Source of the DNA: Methylobacterium oryzae
Lineage (GTDB): Bacteria > Pseudomonadota > Alphaproteobacteria > Rhizobiales > Beijerinckiaceae
Direction: 5' to 3'
DNA length: 64,000 bases
Assembly: GCF_021398735.1 (NCBI RefSeq)
Contig: NZ_CP090349.1
Coordinates: forward strand, 3,925,001-3,989,000
Shown: piece after piece, positions 9,164-17,655 of the stretch
Position numbering within the stretch: position 1 is the stretch's first letter
Layout: every line of letters starts with the position of its first letter
Notes under the pieces: model-generated
The model's database searches: none
The model's input: only the letters and a program-made list of their open reading frames with translations
What the model was told of the DNA's origin: nothing
Translations under genes and position numbers: made by a program

Positions 9164-9364
9164 TCAGGCCGCCTGGGGCGGCCCGTCATCCTCCGGGTCG
9201 GCGGGCGAGTTGAGGATGTCCTCGAGCTCGTCGACCAGCCGGTCGACCTGGTCCTCGGTGGCGAGCACCTTCAGAACCTCTCCGGTCTCCGTCTCGACGG
9301 CCAGCTCGATATGCGGCCCGACCCGGGCCGTCAGGATCCGGGCCAGGATCTTGATTGCGCTCAT
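9164..9364 (-). CDS. Small acidic protein coupled to the MfnF-like gene
   Basis: A 66-aa protein with an N-terminal hydrophobic/beta segment and an acidic C-terminus (LVDELEDILNSP then Asp/Glu/Pro-rich). Its ATG overlaps the stop codon of the upstream MfnF-like gene (ATGA), so translational coupling is likely. No enzyme motif is visible. The family is not recognised; the coupling suggests a partner or accessory of the MfnF-like protein. Confidence 0.75.
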   Translation of the reverse strand: MSAIKILARILTARVGPHIELAVETETGEVLKVLATEDQVDRLVDELEDILNSPADPEDDGPPQAA

Positions 9365-10410
9365 GCGAGTGCCTCCTCCGCGGCGATGAGGCCGACCGCC
9401 ACCGCCGGTCCACAGGTCGAGATGCCGTCGCGCGCGCCGCCGATCCGGTCCGCCAGCAGCGTCACGAGCGGTGTCGAGGGCCGGCCGAGACGCTCGGCGA
9501 GGCGGGTGCCCACGAAGGCGCCGGCGCCGCACAGGACGAGGGGCGCGTCCGCGCCGAGATCGGGCCGGCTGAGGATCTCCGCCGCCGCGTCGTGCAGCAG
9601 GCGCAGCTGCGCCTCGGCGAAATGGGCGGCGAGCGCCGTCCAGGCCGCTCCGGGCGCCTCCGCCCGGTCCCGCCCGACGATCCGGGCGAGCCGGGTCTCG
9701 CTCTCGGCGACCGTCTTGCCCTTGCGGTCGCCGCTCGGCTGCTGGTCGGCGCCCTCGGGGAGCTGGCCGAGGATGCGGTAGACGTCCGCCATGTGGGCGA
9801 AGGTCTCGGTCATCAGCCGGGTCCGGCGGCCCGCGAAGGGGGCGTGGTCGGACAGGGCGATCACCGGCGTGCGCACCGCGCCGGTATAGACGAGCTCGCC
9901 GGTCTCCAGCCGTTCGGCGTCGCTGTAGCCGGTCGCGGCCGCCCGCCCGCCCACGACGGGAATCAGGTCGGCGGTGGTCGAGCCGATATCGACCAGCAGC
10001 GCGTCCGGGACGTGCCGGCCGGCGAGCGCCGCGGTGGCGTGCCAGTTGGCCGAGGCCACGTCCGCCGACAGGGACGCGGCCGCCTCGGGGGCGACGAGGC
10101 CGGAGCGGCCGGCGTAGATCCGCACGGTCCCGGCGAGGTGCGACCCGGCCCATCCGGCGAGCGCCGCGACGCCGTCGCGCCGGTCGGCGAAGCAGTCGGT
10201 CAGCTCGCCCGTCATGGTCACGGCGTGCAGGGCCGCGCCGCGGGCCCAGTCGGGGGCGGCCTCCAGCGCCCGGTCGAGGGCCGGCAGGCCCTGCCAGAGC
10301 GGGCACGGCACCTGGGCGGCGGCCGCGACCCGGCCGTCCTCGACCAGGGCGACCTTGACGTGGACCCCGCCGAGGTCCCACCCGATGGTCGTTGGGTTTG
10401 ATGAGCGCAT
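9361..10410 (-). CDS. MfnF-like protein of H4MPT-linked C1 / methylofuran synthesis
   Basis: A 349-aa ASKHA-fold protein of the COG1548 type. The N-terminal IGWDLGGVHVKVA is the phosphate-1 loop, DIGSTTADLIPV near residue 135 is the phosphate-2 loop, and VLCGAGAFVG near residue 305 is the adenosine region. In methanogens the homologue MfnF couples the two halves of the methanofuran core. In methylotrophs such genes belong to the tetrahydromethanopterin/methylofuran formaldehyde-oxidation set. It starts only 9 bp from the divergent HisA-like gene, which belongs to the same pathway. The assignment to the pathway is good; the exact reaction in bacteria is inferred. Confidence 0.8.
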   Translation of the reverse strand: MRSSNPTTIGWDLGGVHVKVALVEDGRVAAAAQVPCPLWQGLPALDRALEAAPDWARGAALHAVTMTGELTDCFADRRDGVAALAGWAGSHLAGTVRIYAGRSGLVAPEAAASLSADVASANWHATAALAGRHVPDALLVDIGSTTADLIPVVGGRAAATGYSDAERLETGELVYTGAVRTPVIALSDHAPFAGRRTRLMTETFAHMADVYRILGQLPEGADQQPSGDRKGKTVAESETRLARIVGRDRAEAPGAAWTALAAHFAEAQLRLLHDAAAEILSRPDLGADAPLVLCGAGAFVGTRLAERLGRPSTPLVTLLADRIGGARDGISTCGPAVAVGLIAAEEALA

Positions 10411-10419
10411 GGGACCGCG

Positions 10420-11151
10420 ATGAGCGCCTCGATGGACCACAGGATCGGGCGCCCCGGCTTCGCGGTGATCCCGGTGCTCGATCTCCGGGGCGGCCGCGTG
10501 GTGCGGGCGCGCCGGGGCGAGCGCTCCTCCTATGCCCCGATCGAGACGCCCTTGGCAAAGGGCTCGGCGCCGGACGCGGTGGCCCGCGGGCTGGTCGACG
10601 CGTGGCCCGCCGCGATCCTCTACGTCGCCGATCTCGACGCGATCATCGACCGCGCCGCGCCCGATCTCCGCGCCCTGGAGGCGATCGCCCGCGCCTGCCC
10701 GGGGATCGCCCTGTGGGTCGATGCCGGCTTCGCCGAGCCGGAGGGTGTCGCGGCGTTCCTGGAGGCCGGGCTCGGGCGACCGGTGATCGGCAGCGAGAGC
10801 CAGGCGAATGCCGACCTCGTGACGCGGCTCGGCGACCGGGCGGTGTTCTCCCTCGACACGCGCGGCGCGGAGCGGCTCGGCCCGGCGGCCCTCCACGACG
10901 ATCCGGCGCTCTGGCCGCCGGAGGTGATCGCCATGACGCTGGCGCAGGTCGGCGCCGGGGCCGGCCCGGACCTCGCGGCCCTGGGAGCCCTGCGCGCGCG
11001 GGCGCCGGATCGCCGCCTCTACGCGGCGGGCGGCGTGCGCGGCCCGGACGACCTGCGGGCGCTCCGGGCGGCCGGGATCGCCGGGGCGCTGGTCGCCTCG
11101 GCCCTCCACGACGGCACCCTGTCCCGGGCGACGGCGCCCGACCTCGCCTGA
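10420..11151 (+). CDS. HisA/HisF-like TIM barrel (COG1411 type), C1-cofactor pathway
   Basis: A 243-aa TIM barrel related to HisA: VIPVLDLRGGRVVRA forms strand 1, LYVADLDAI strand 2, WVDAGF strand 3, and LYAAGGVRGPDDL carries the phosphate-binding loop near the C-terminus. It is too short of HisA catalytic context and not in a his operon; this type accompanies archaeal-like C1-transfer genes in methylotrophs. The start may be the ATG at 10420 or the one at 10432; both keep it within 25 bp of the divergent MfnF-like start. Confidence 0.78.
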   Translation: MSASMDHRIGRPGFAVIPVLDLRGGRVVRARRGERSSYAPIETPLAKGSAPDAVARGLVDAWPAAILYVADLDAIIDRAAPDLRALEAIARACPGIALWVDAGFAEPEGVAAFLEAGLGRPVIGSESQANADLVTRLGDRAVFSLDTRGAERLGPAALHDDPALWPPEVIAMTLAQVGAGAGPDLAALGALRARAPDRRLYAAGGVRGPDDLRALRAAGIAGALVASALHDGTLSRATAPDLA

Positions 11152-11220
11152 CGCTTCCGGCCCGGGCCCGCGGCTGCTAAACCGCGCGACAGAGAGACCA
11201 CCGACACGAGCCGTCAGACG

Positions 11221-11823
11221 ATGGAAAAGTTCACCACCCTGGAGGGCGTCGCGGCGCCCCTGCGGACGATCAACGTCGATACCGACCGGATCATCCCGGC
11301 GAAGTACCTGAAGACGATCCGGCGGACCGGCCTCGGCAAGAGCCTGTTCGCCGAGATGCGCTACCGCGAGGACGGCTCCGAGAATCCGGACTTCATCCTC
11401 AACCAGCCCGCCTACCGGAACAGCAAGATCCTGGTGTGCGGGGATAATTTCGGCTGCGGCTCGTCCCGGGAGCACGCGCCCTGGGCGCTGGCCGATTTCG
11501 GCATCCGCTGCGTGATCTCCACGAGCTTCGCCGACATCTTCTTCAACAACTGCGCGAAGAACGGCATCCTGGCGATCGTCGTGTCGCCCGAGGATCTGGA
11601 GAAGCTCTTCGAGGACGCCGAGCGCGGCGCGAACGCCACCCTGACGGTCGACCTGGCGGCGCAGACGATCCGGGGACCGGACGGCGGCACCCTGCATTTC
11701 GACGTCGACGAGGGCCGCAAGCACAACCTGCTGAACGGACTCGACGAGATCGGGCTGACGCTGGAGCGAGTCTCCTCCATCGACGCCTACGAGCAGAAGC
11801 TCGCCCAGCGCGAGTGGGCCTGA
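11221..11823 (+). CDS. leuD: 3-isopropylmalate dehydratase small subunit
   Basis: A 200-aa swivelling domain of aconitase-type isopropylmalate isomerase in leucine synthesis. The N-terminus reads [13 protein letters not shown], and the signature [13 protein letters not shown] near residue 80 is intact. Length is normal for LeuD. The large subunit LeuC is not in the window, so the enzyme is encoded at two loci, as often in alphaproteobacteria. The start at 11221 fits family N-termini. Confidence 0.96.
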   Translation: MEKFTTLEGVAAPLRTINVDTDRIIPAKYLKTIRRTGLGKSLFAEMRYREDGSENPDFILNQPAYRNSKILVCGDNFGCGSSREHAPWALADFGIRCVISTSFADIFFNNCAKNGILAIVVSPEDLEKLFEDAERGANATLTVDLAAQTIRGPDGGTLHFDVDEGRKHNLLNGLDEIGLTLERVSSIDAYEQKLAQREWA

Positions 11824-11844
11824 GCGACCGGACCCGCGTCCCGA

Positions 11845-11875
11845 CGGCGGTCGCGTCGCGCTGAGGCGACCGCCG
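11845..11875. terminator. Hairpin between convergent leuD and methyltransferase genes
   Basis: A perfect 10-bp inverted repeat (CGGCGGTCGC / GCGACCGCCG) with an 11-nt loop lies 22 bp after the leuD stop and 20 bp after the stop of the converging gene. It probably serves as a shared terminator, although no T-tract follows. Confidence 0.55.
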
Positions 11876-11895
11876 GTCCGAGGCCAGGGCCTGCC

Positions 11896-12567
11896 TCACC
11901 CGAGCCGCATGGACAGCTCCACGTCCTCGGCGAACGGCACCGACAGGTAGCCGCGGCTCGGCGCGCGCACCCGCTGCAGGTAGTCCGGGCTGTGGTCCGC
12001 GTTGTCGGCGACCACCAGGGCCCCCGGTCCGAGGCGACTCTCCACGAGGCTCAGAACCTCCGGATAGAGCCCCTTCGCCCCGTCGAGGAGCAGCAGGTCG
12101 ACCGAGTCGGGCAGGTCGAGGCCGAGGGTCTGGAGGGCGTCGCCCTCGCGGAACTCGACGAGGTCCGCCAGCCCGGCCTCCATCAGGTTCGCCCGCGCCC
12201 GCACCACCTTGGACGGCTCGAACTCGCAGGTGATCAGCCGGCCGCCGCCGTTGTCGCGCAGGGCCGCGGCGAGGTGCAGGGTCGAGAGACCGAAGGACGT
12301 GCCGAACTCGACGATCGTCCGCGCCCGGCGGGTTCGCGCGACCATGTAGAGCAGCCGGCCGGTCTCCCGAGAGACCGCGAGGGGCATATCCTTGAGCCGG
12401 CTGTAGAAGTCCCGGTAGCCGGTGCGGCTGCCCATGAGGCGCGCCCGCTCGTCCGCCGAGAGATCGCCGATGGCGCTCAAGGGTGAGGAGGCCTCCGCCT
12501 GCGCGAAGAGACTGTCCAACAGCGACGCGATACGCGGTTCGGCGAGTGTGGATGCTGAGAGTGACAT
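11896..12567 (-). CDS. Class I SAM-dependent O-methyltransferase
   Basis: A 223-aa O-methyltransferase of the catechol/caffeoyl-CoA type. Motif I is VEFGTSFGLSTL; the acidic strand-2 end is TCEFEPSK; the metal-ligand region reads LLLLDGAKG and VVADNADHS. The start at 12567 is preferred because its codon context and a GGAAAG about 15 bases upstream fit; an ATG at 12597 would add ten residues. It diverges from a TetR gene 94 bp away, which could regulate it. The substrate is unknown. Confidence 0.8.
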   Translation of the reverse strand: MSLSASTLAEPRIASLLDSLFAQAEASSPLSAIGDLSADERARLMGSRTGYRDFYSRLKDMPLAVSRETGRLLYMVARTRRARTIVEFGTSFGLSTLHLAAALRDNGGGRLITCEFEPSKVVRARANLMEAGLADLVEFREGDALQTLGLDLPDSVDLLLLDGAKGLYPEVLSLVESRLGPGALVVADNADHSPDYLQRVRAPSRGYLSVPFAEDVELSMRLG

Positions 12568-12661
12568 GGCGCGTTGCTTTCCGTCTTGCGCGTTCAACTG
12601 AACACGACGCAGAGTACCGGCGCCCCCTGCCCGCGCCTATTCGCGTTCCGAGCCCCGCCCC

Positions 12662-13315
12662 ATGCCCGACCGGCCAAGTCTCGGAATCGCCAGGCGAAAG
12701 CAGCCCCGGCAGGCGCGCTCCAGCGACCTCGTCGCGGCCGTTCTGGAGGCCGCCGCTCAGGTTCTGGCGGAGGTCGGCGCGGCGCGCTTCACGACGGCGC
12801 GGGTCGCCGAGCGCGCCGGCGTCAGCATCGGCTCGCTCTACCAGTACTTCCCCAACAAGGCGGCGATCCTGTTCCAGCTCCAGAGCGACGAGTGGCGGGA
12901 CACGAGCGCCCTCCTCGCCGGCCTCCTGACGGATCCCACTTGCGCGCCCGGCGAGCGCCTGCGCGCCGCCGTCCACGCCTTCGTGCGCTCGGAATGCGCG
13001 GAGGCCGCGATGCGCCGGGCCCTCGACGCGGCCGCCCCGGCCTATCGCGACGCGCCCGAGGCCGCGGAGCCGCAGCTGGCCGGCTCGCAGGCGTTCCGCG
13101 ACTTCCTGCGCGCGGCACTTCCCGCGGCGCCCGAGACGGACCTGGCGGTCGCGGGCGAGATCATCGCGATGACGCTCGGCGAGGTCGGCGAGCGCATCTC
13201 GGAGATGGTCCGGACCGAGGCGGCCATGGCGACCTTCGCGGACGCCCTGGCCGACATGCTCTGCGCCTATCTGGACCGCCTGGGCAGCCGAGACCGGGCC
13301 GGCACGCCGTCCTGA
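12662..13315 (+). CDS. TetR/AcrR-family regulator
   Basis: A 217-aa protein with a typical N-terminal TetR helix-turn-helix: FTTARVAERAGVSIGSLYQYF near residues 42-62 (given as start and end positions, intact). The C-terminal ligand domain is Ala/Glu-rich. It stands between a divergent O-methyltransferase gene and a convergent AhpD-like gene. The TetR-style inverted repeat at 13762-13777, upstream of the AhpD-like gene, is a possible target. Confidence 0.9.
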   Translation: MPDRPSLGIARRKQPRQARSSDLVAAVLEAAAQVLAEVGAARFTTARVAERAGVSIGSLYQYFPNKAAILFQLQSDEWRDTSALLAGLLTDPTCAPGERLRAAVHAFVRSECAEAAMRRALDAAAPAYRDAPEAAEPQLAGSQAFRDFLRAALPAAPETDLAVAGEIIAMTLGEVGERISEMVRTEAAMATFADALADMLCAYLDRLGSRDRAGTPS

Positions 13316-13364
13316 AGACGAGCCCCGGACCCGGCGAACCGGACATGGCCCTATCCCGGTCGGC

Positions 13365-13706
13365 TCAGCCGGACTCGCCGGTGAACGCCTCGAAGGCGCG
13401 GGCGGTGTAGACCAGGGCGGCGCCGGCGTTCAGTGCCACCGCCACGCCCAGCGCCTCCACGACCTCCTCCTTGCTCGCGCCGGCCTTGCGGGCGGCGTCG
13501 GAATGCACCGCGATGCAGCCGTCGCACCGGGTCGTGACCGCGACCGCGAGGGCGATCAACTCGCGGGTCTTCGCGTCCAGCTTGCGCTCGGTCGGGGCCG
13601 CCGCGGCGAGCTGGTCGTGGGCCTTGAGGAGGTCCGGGCTCACCGCACCGATGCGCCCGAGCGTGCTGACGAGCTCGGCGCCGTACTGATTCCAGTCCTT
13701 CATCAT
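13365..13706 (-). CDS. Carboxymuconolactone decarboxylase / AhpD-like protein
   Basis: A 113-aa CMD-fold protein. Glu49 and the redox motif Cys61-x-x-Cys64 followed by His68 (TRCDGCIAVH) are the AhpD-type peroxidase core, so an alkylhydroperoxidase-like thiol activity is likely rather than lactone decarboxylation. A TetR-type inverted repeat lies 56 bp upstream of its start, and a TetR gene ends 50 bp beyond its stop. Confidence 0.88.
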   Translation of the reverse strand: MMKDWNQYGAELVSTLGRIGAVSPDLLKAHDQLAAAAPTERKLDAKTRELIALAVAVTTRCDGCIAVHSDAARKAGASKEEVVEALGVAVALNAGAALVYTARAFEAFTGESG

Positions 13707-13761
13707 GCGTCCCGTCTCCCTGTTCGTTGACCCGACCGGCGATGCGCCAGTACGGTGCCAA

Positions 13762-13777
13762 CCTACCGGTTGGTAGG
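13762..13777. promoter_or_regulatory. TetR-type inverted repeat upstream of the AhpD-like gene
   Basis: CCTACC and GGTAGG flank GGTT, an arrangement like operators of TetR regulators that control reductase and peroxidase genes. It is 56 bp upstream of the AhpD-like start and 101 bp upstream of the transglycosylase ATG. The nearby TetR gene is the obvious candidate binder. Confidence 0.5.
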
Positions 13778-13877
13778 CCGCAGGGTCAAGACGAGGCGGG
13801 TTTCCTCACCGTTCGTTAACCCACATGTCGCCTGAATCCGCGCCCAGACTCCGTTCCGCATCGTGAGGATCGTCAGC

Positions 13878-15092
13878 ATGCCGAAGCACCCGACGGGACC
13901 GAGGACGGCGCGCGCGCTCGGGCTGCTCGCCGGCATCGCGGTCCTGCCCCTGGCGAGCCTGCCGGCGCGGGCCGATTTCGACAGCTGCCTCGCCGGCATC
14001 CAGTCGCAGGCGGCGGCGGCGGGCGTCTCGGCGCAGACCTTCCGGGCCGCCACGAGCGGCATCGGCTACGACGACAAGGTGATCGAGCTGTCCCAGGCGC
14101 AGCCCGAGTTCAAGACGCCGATCTGGGACTACATGGCGGCGCTCGTCGACGACGAGCGGGTCGAGGACGGGCGCGCGGCCATGCGCCAGAACGCGGCGGC
14201 GCTCGCCCAGGCCGAGTCGCGCTACGGGGTCGACCGCTACACGATCGCGGCGGTCTGGGGCGTCGAGTCGAATTTCGGCAAGAATCTCGGCAAGATGCCG
14301 CTGGTGCAGTCGCTGGCGACGCTCGCCTGCTCGAACAACCGCCGTCGGGACTTCTTCCGCGGCGAGCTGATCGCCACCCTGCGGATCATCGAGCGCGGCG
14401 ACATCGCGCCGGAGCGGCTGACCGGCTCCTGGGCGGGCGCCTTCGGCCAGACCCAGTTCATGCCGACGACCTATCAGCGACTCGCCGTGGACGGCGACGG
14501 CGACGGCCGGCGCGACGTGGTCGACTCCGTGGCCGACGCCGTCGCCTCCACCGCCAACTTCCTGCGCGTCGCCAAGTGGCAGAACGGTCAGGTCTGGGGC
14601 TACGAGGTGAAGCTGCCCCGCGGCTTCAACGTCGGCGCCGCCGGGCGCAAGAACAAGAAGCCGGTCGCCCACTGGGCGTCGCTCGGCGTCACCCGCGCGG
14701 ACGGGCGCCCGCTCTCGGGCGAGGGCCCGGCCGGGATCCTGGCGCCGGCCGGCATCGACGGACCGGCCTTCCTGGTGACCCGGAACTTCGACGCGATCTA
14801 CTCGTACAACGCCGCCGAATCCTACGGCCTCGCCATCGCGGTCCTGTCCGACCGGCTGCGCGGCCGGCCCGGCGTCCAGGCAGCCTGGCCGACCGACGAC
14901 CCGCCCCTGTCGCGGGCCGAGCGCCGCGACCTCCAGACCCGGCTGGCCGCCCGCGGCTACGACGTCGGCGAGCCGGACGGTAAGGTCGGCCAGAAGACGC
15001 GCGACGCCATCAAGGACGTCGAGCGCCGGCTCGGCATGACACCCACGGGCCGCGCCGGCGGCAAGGTTCTGGAGGCCCTGCGCGGCGGATGA
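13878..15092 (+). CDS. MltB-type lytic murein transglycosylase with peptidoglycan-binding domain
   Basis: The 404-aa protein starts with a signal peptide (about 32 residues, cleavage after SLPARA). The SLT-type catalytic domain includes AVWGVESNFGKN, where the Glu is catalytic, and AFGQTQFMPTTY. A C-terminal PG_binding_1 domain (about residues 335-400) contains LAARGYDVGEPDGKVGQKT. It cleaves peptidoglycan in the periplasm. The ATG at 13878 is preferred over the GTG at 13863 because GAGGA lies nine bases upstream. Its stop overlaps the start of the following RidA-like gene. Confidence 0.92.
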   Translation: MPKHPTGPRTARALGLLAGIAVLPLASLPARADFDSCLAGIQSQAAAAGVSAQTFRAATSGIGYDDKVIELSQAQPEFKTPIWDYMAALVDDERVEDGRAAMRQNAAALAQAESRYGVDRYTIAAVWGVESNFGKNLGKMPLVQSLATLACSNNRRRDFFRGELIATLRIIERGDIAPERLTGSWAGAFGQTQFMPTTYQRLAVDGDGDGRRDVVDSVADAVASTANFLRVAKWQNGQVWGYEVKLPRGFNVGAAGRKNKKPVAHWASLGVTRADGRPLSGEGPAGILAPAGIDGPAFLVTRNFDAIYSYNAAESYGLAIAVLSDRLRGRPGVQAAWPTDDPPLSRAERRDLQTRLAARGYDVGEPDGKVGQKTRDAIKDVERRLGMTPTGRAGGKVLEALRGG

Positions 15093-15472
15093 GCCGGCGG
15101 CTGATCACGTCGGGGTCCCCGTTCGAGCGGGATTACGGCTACTCCCGGGCGGTGGTCGACGGCGACACCGTCTACCTGTCCGGGACGACCGGCTACGACT
15201 ACGCCACGATGACGATGCCCGACGGGGCCGCCGCGCAGGCCGAGGCCTGCTGGCGCACGATCCGTTCGGTCCTCGCCGAGGCAGGAACCGGCCTCGGCGG
15301 CGTCCTGCGCGCCACCTACTACGTCACCGACCGGGACGATGCCGAGGCCGTGCTGGCCGTCTGCGGGCGGGTGCTGGCGGACGTCCGGCCCGCCGCCACG
15401 ATCGTGGTCGTGGCGGGCCTCCTGCGCCCCGAGATGCGCGTCGAGATCGAGGTGACCGCGCGGATCGGCTAG
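15089..15472 (+). CDS. RidA-superfamily protein lacking the deaminase arginine
   Basis: A 127-aa YjgF/YER057c/UK114-fold protein. The start overlaps the transglycosylase stop (ATGA), so it is translationally coupled. Where archetypal RidA has Pro-Ala-Arg for binding the imine carboxylate, this protein reads RPAATIVVV, so the Arg is absent; it belongs to a Rid subgroup without proven 2-aminoacrylate deaminase activity. The role is unknown. Confidence 0.85.
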   Translation: MSRRLITSGSPFERDYGYSRAVVDGDTVYLSGTTGYDYATMTMPDGAAAQAEACWRTIRSVLAEAGTGLGGVLRATYYVTDRDDAEAVLAVCGRVLADVRPAATIVVVAGLLRPEMRVEIEVTARIG

Positions 15473-15852
15473 ACGCCTGTCCCGCTCCCGATCGCGCCGT
15501 CTCCGCGCCGTTCCGTCGGGCCGCGGCGCCACTCCGATCCGCAGATGACGTCATCCCCATCGTGCCCGAGCTCTGCGTGCAAGGGAGCGACTCGATCCCG
15601 GTCATTCGGGCTGGTCGGGCGTGGCCCCGCGCCACGGGCACGATCTCAGGTTCTGCTCGCCGACTGACGGCCCGCTCCTGCAGCCGGCGCAGACCGCGTC
15701 GCGGGTGACCGCTTCCTCGCCCGCCCTGCGCGCCTGAACCGCGTGTCTTTCAGATCTCGATCCAGATCTGCGAGATTACGTTGACATGCGGGCTCAGATT
15801 TATCAGGCCACACCGCAGCATCGACGAGTTTGTCGATCTCGCGGAACGTATT
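15473..15852. other. 380-bp spacer before the chemoreceptor gene
   Basis: No gene is supported. The first half is GC-rich and holds a 12-bp palindrome GATGACGTCATC (15544-15555). From about 15750 the DNA becomes clearly AT-rich, with two AGATCT sites (15752-15757 and 15764-15769) and a perfect TTGACA at 15781-15786, but no well-placed -10 element. Promoter of the following gene presumably lies here. Confidence 0.5.
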
Positions 15853-17541
15853 ATGATAAAGATATTTTTGAGTAAAAATCTATCGCGTAGGATGATGACG
15901 CAGATTGCCTTGATAGGTCTACTTATATCGGTCATCGGTGTCATCGGACTGCGCATGTATTACCAGGAAATGCTGTCGGGGCGGCTGCAGTCCCTGCGCA
16001 CGGTCACGGAGTTGTTCACCACCTATGCGCAAAGTCTCGAGAGCCGGGTCAGGAGCGGCGCCCTGTCCCGTGAGGCGGCCCTGGCGGAGCTGGCCGAGAC
16101 CGCCATGGCCATGCGATTCGATAACGGCACCAACTACGTCGCCATCTACACGATGGACGGCACGGTCCTGGCGGTCCCCGACCGCCGTCTCGTCGGCAGC
16201 AACCAGCTGGAGACTCGGGTCAACGGCGTTCGCGCGGCCGGAACGCTGATCGGACGGCTGAAGACCTCCGACACGGCGACGCTGAGCTATCTCTACCCCC
16301 GGCCAGGGCACGAAGGCCTGTCTCCGAAGACGACGCTCGCCGTCAGGTTCGAGCCCTGGGACATCATGATCGCGGCGGGGACCTACACCGACGACATCAG
16401 GGCCGCCTTCCAGACGCTCGCCCTCGCGGCGACCGGCCTTCTGCTCGGGGTCGGCGCGCTCGGGGTGATCGGCTCCGTCCTGATCGGGCGCGGCATCACG
16501 CGCCCGCTCGACCGCCTCGGTCGCCGGATGCAGGCGCTCGCCCGGGGCGACGGCGCGGAGCCGATACCGGGACTCGAGCGGACGGACGAGATCGGTCAGA
16601 TGGCCCGGACCGTCGAAGTGTTCCGGCAGGCGCTGGTCGCCAAGGCCGAGACGGACCGGGCGGTCGCGCGCGAAGCTGAGGCCAAGGTCCGGCATGCGCA
16701 GACCCTCGACGCGCTCACCCGGGCGTTCGAGGCCCGGGCCGGGGCGCTGATGACGGGCGTCTCCGCGGCCGCCACCGAGATGCAGGCGACCGCCGAGGCG
16801 ATGGCGCGGACGGCGTCGCGCACGAGTGCCCGAGCGACGCGCGTCGCCGGGGCCGCGCAGGAGACCGCCGGGAGCGTGCAGAGCGTCGCCGCGGCCACCG
16901 AGGAGATGGCGATCACCATCCAGGAGATCTCCGGACGGATGGCGCAATCCTCGGCCAAGACCGCGCGGGTGGCCACCGAGGCGCGGCGCACGGACGCCCT
17001 CGTGGGCGATCTCGCCGACGGGGCCGAGCGGATCGGGGCCGTCGCCAGCATGATCGCGGGCATCGCCCGTCAGACCAACCTCCTCGCCCTCAACGCCACG
17101 ATCGAGGCGGCGCGGGCCGGCGAGTCGGGCCGGGGCTTCGCCATCGTGGCGGGGGAGGTCAAGGCGCTGGCCGAGCAGACCGCGGCCGCGACCGAGGAGA
17201 TCGCCGCGCGGATCGGCGCGGTCCAGGCCTCGACCCGGCAGGCCGTGGAGGCGATCAACGGGATCGGCCGCAGTGTGGGCGAGGTCAGCACGCTCGCCGC
17301 GTCCGTCGCGGCCGCGATCGAGCAGCAGGGCGCGACCACCGAGGAGATCGTGCGCAGCGTCGCGCGCGCGGCGGCCGGCACGGAGGCCGTCACCGGCAAC
17401 ATCGCCGAGGTCTCGCAGGGCGCCGAGGCGACGGGCGAGGCGGCCGAGCAGGTGCTCGGCGCCGCGATCGACCTGTCGCGCAGGTCCGATCAGCTCTCCG
17501 CCGAGATCCACTGGCTCCTTGACGGGATCCGGGCTGCCTGA
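15853..17541 (+). CDS. Methyl-accepting chemotaxis protein with Cache sensor
   Basis: With the ATG at 15853 the protein has 562 residues: a short cytoplasmic tail, TM1 (about 16-33), a single Cache-type periplasmic sensor (about 38-182), TM2 (about 187-210), HAMP (about 211-264) and a signalling domain. The hairpin tip NLLALNATIEAARAGE is intact. No CheR-tether pentapeptide is seen at the C-terminus. An earlier in-frame start at 15781 would add an unlikely hydrophilic leader. The first 100 bp are AT-rich and use codons unlike the rest of the gene. The ligand is unknown; Cache sensors usually bind small carboxylates or amines. Confidence 0.9.
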   Translation: MIKIFLSKNLSRRMMTQIALIGLLISVIGVIGLRMYYQEMLSGRLQSLRTVTELFTTYAQSLESRVRSGALSREAALAELAETAMAMRFDNGTNYVAIYTMDGTVLAVPDRRLVGSNQLETRVNGVRAAGTLIGRLKTSDTATLSYLYPRPGHEGLSPKTTLAVRFEPWDIMIAAGTYTDDIRAAFQTLALAATGLLLGVGALGVIGSVLIGRGITRPLDRLGRRMQALARGDGAEPIPGLERTDEIGQMARTVEVFRQALVAKAETDRAVAREAEAKVRHAQTLDALTRAFEARAGALMTGVSAAATEMQATAEAMARTASRTSARATRVAGAAQETAGSVQSVAAATEEMAITIQEISGRMAQSSAKTARVATEARRTDALVGDLADGAERIGAVASMIAGIARQTNLLALNATIEAARAGESGRGFAIVAGEVKALAEQTAAATEEIAARIGAVQASTRQAVEAINGIGRSVGEVSTLAASVAAAIEQQGATTEEIVRSVARAAAGTEAVTGNIAEVSQGAEATGEAAEQVLGAAIDLSRRSDQLSAEIHWLLDGIRAA

Positions 17542-17580
17542 GGAGCGCTATCGGCCGACTGGACGGACCTGTCGGCCACG

Positions 17581-17610
17581 AAAAAACCGGCCCGGCTGAG
17601 CCGGACCGGT
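17581..17610 (-). terminator. Intrinsic terminator of rplS
   Basis: Read on the minus strand, an 11-bp stem (one mismatch) with a 3-nt loop is followed by six T residues (17586-17581). It lies 46 bp after the rplS stop codon, and only the minus-strand side has a T-tract, so it is directional. Confidence 0.85.
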
Positions 17611-17655
17611 CTGAAACTAGGCGATCGCTCCGGCCTGCGGAGCGAATCGGACAGC

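Noticed and set aside
15544..15555. 12-bp palindrome GATGACGTCATC
   Set aside because: Isolated, about 300 bp from the next gene start; could be chance.
15781..15786. Perfect TTGACA as chemoreceptor promoter
   Set aside because: No acceptable -10 element 16-18 bp downstream was found.
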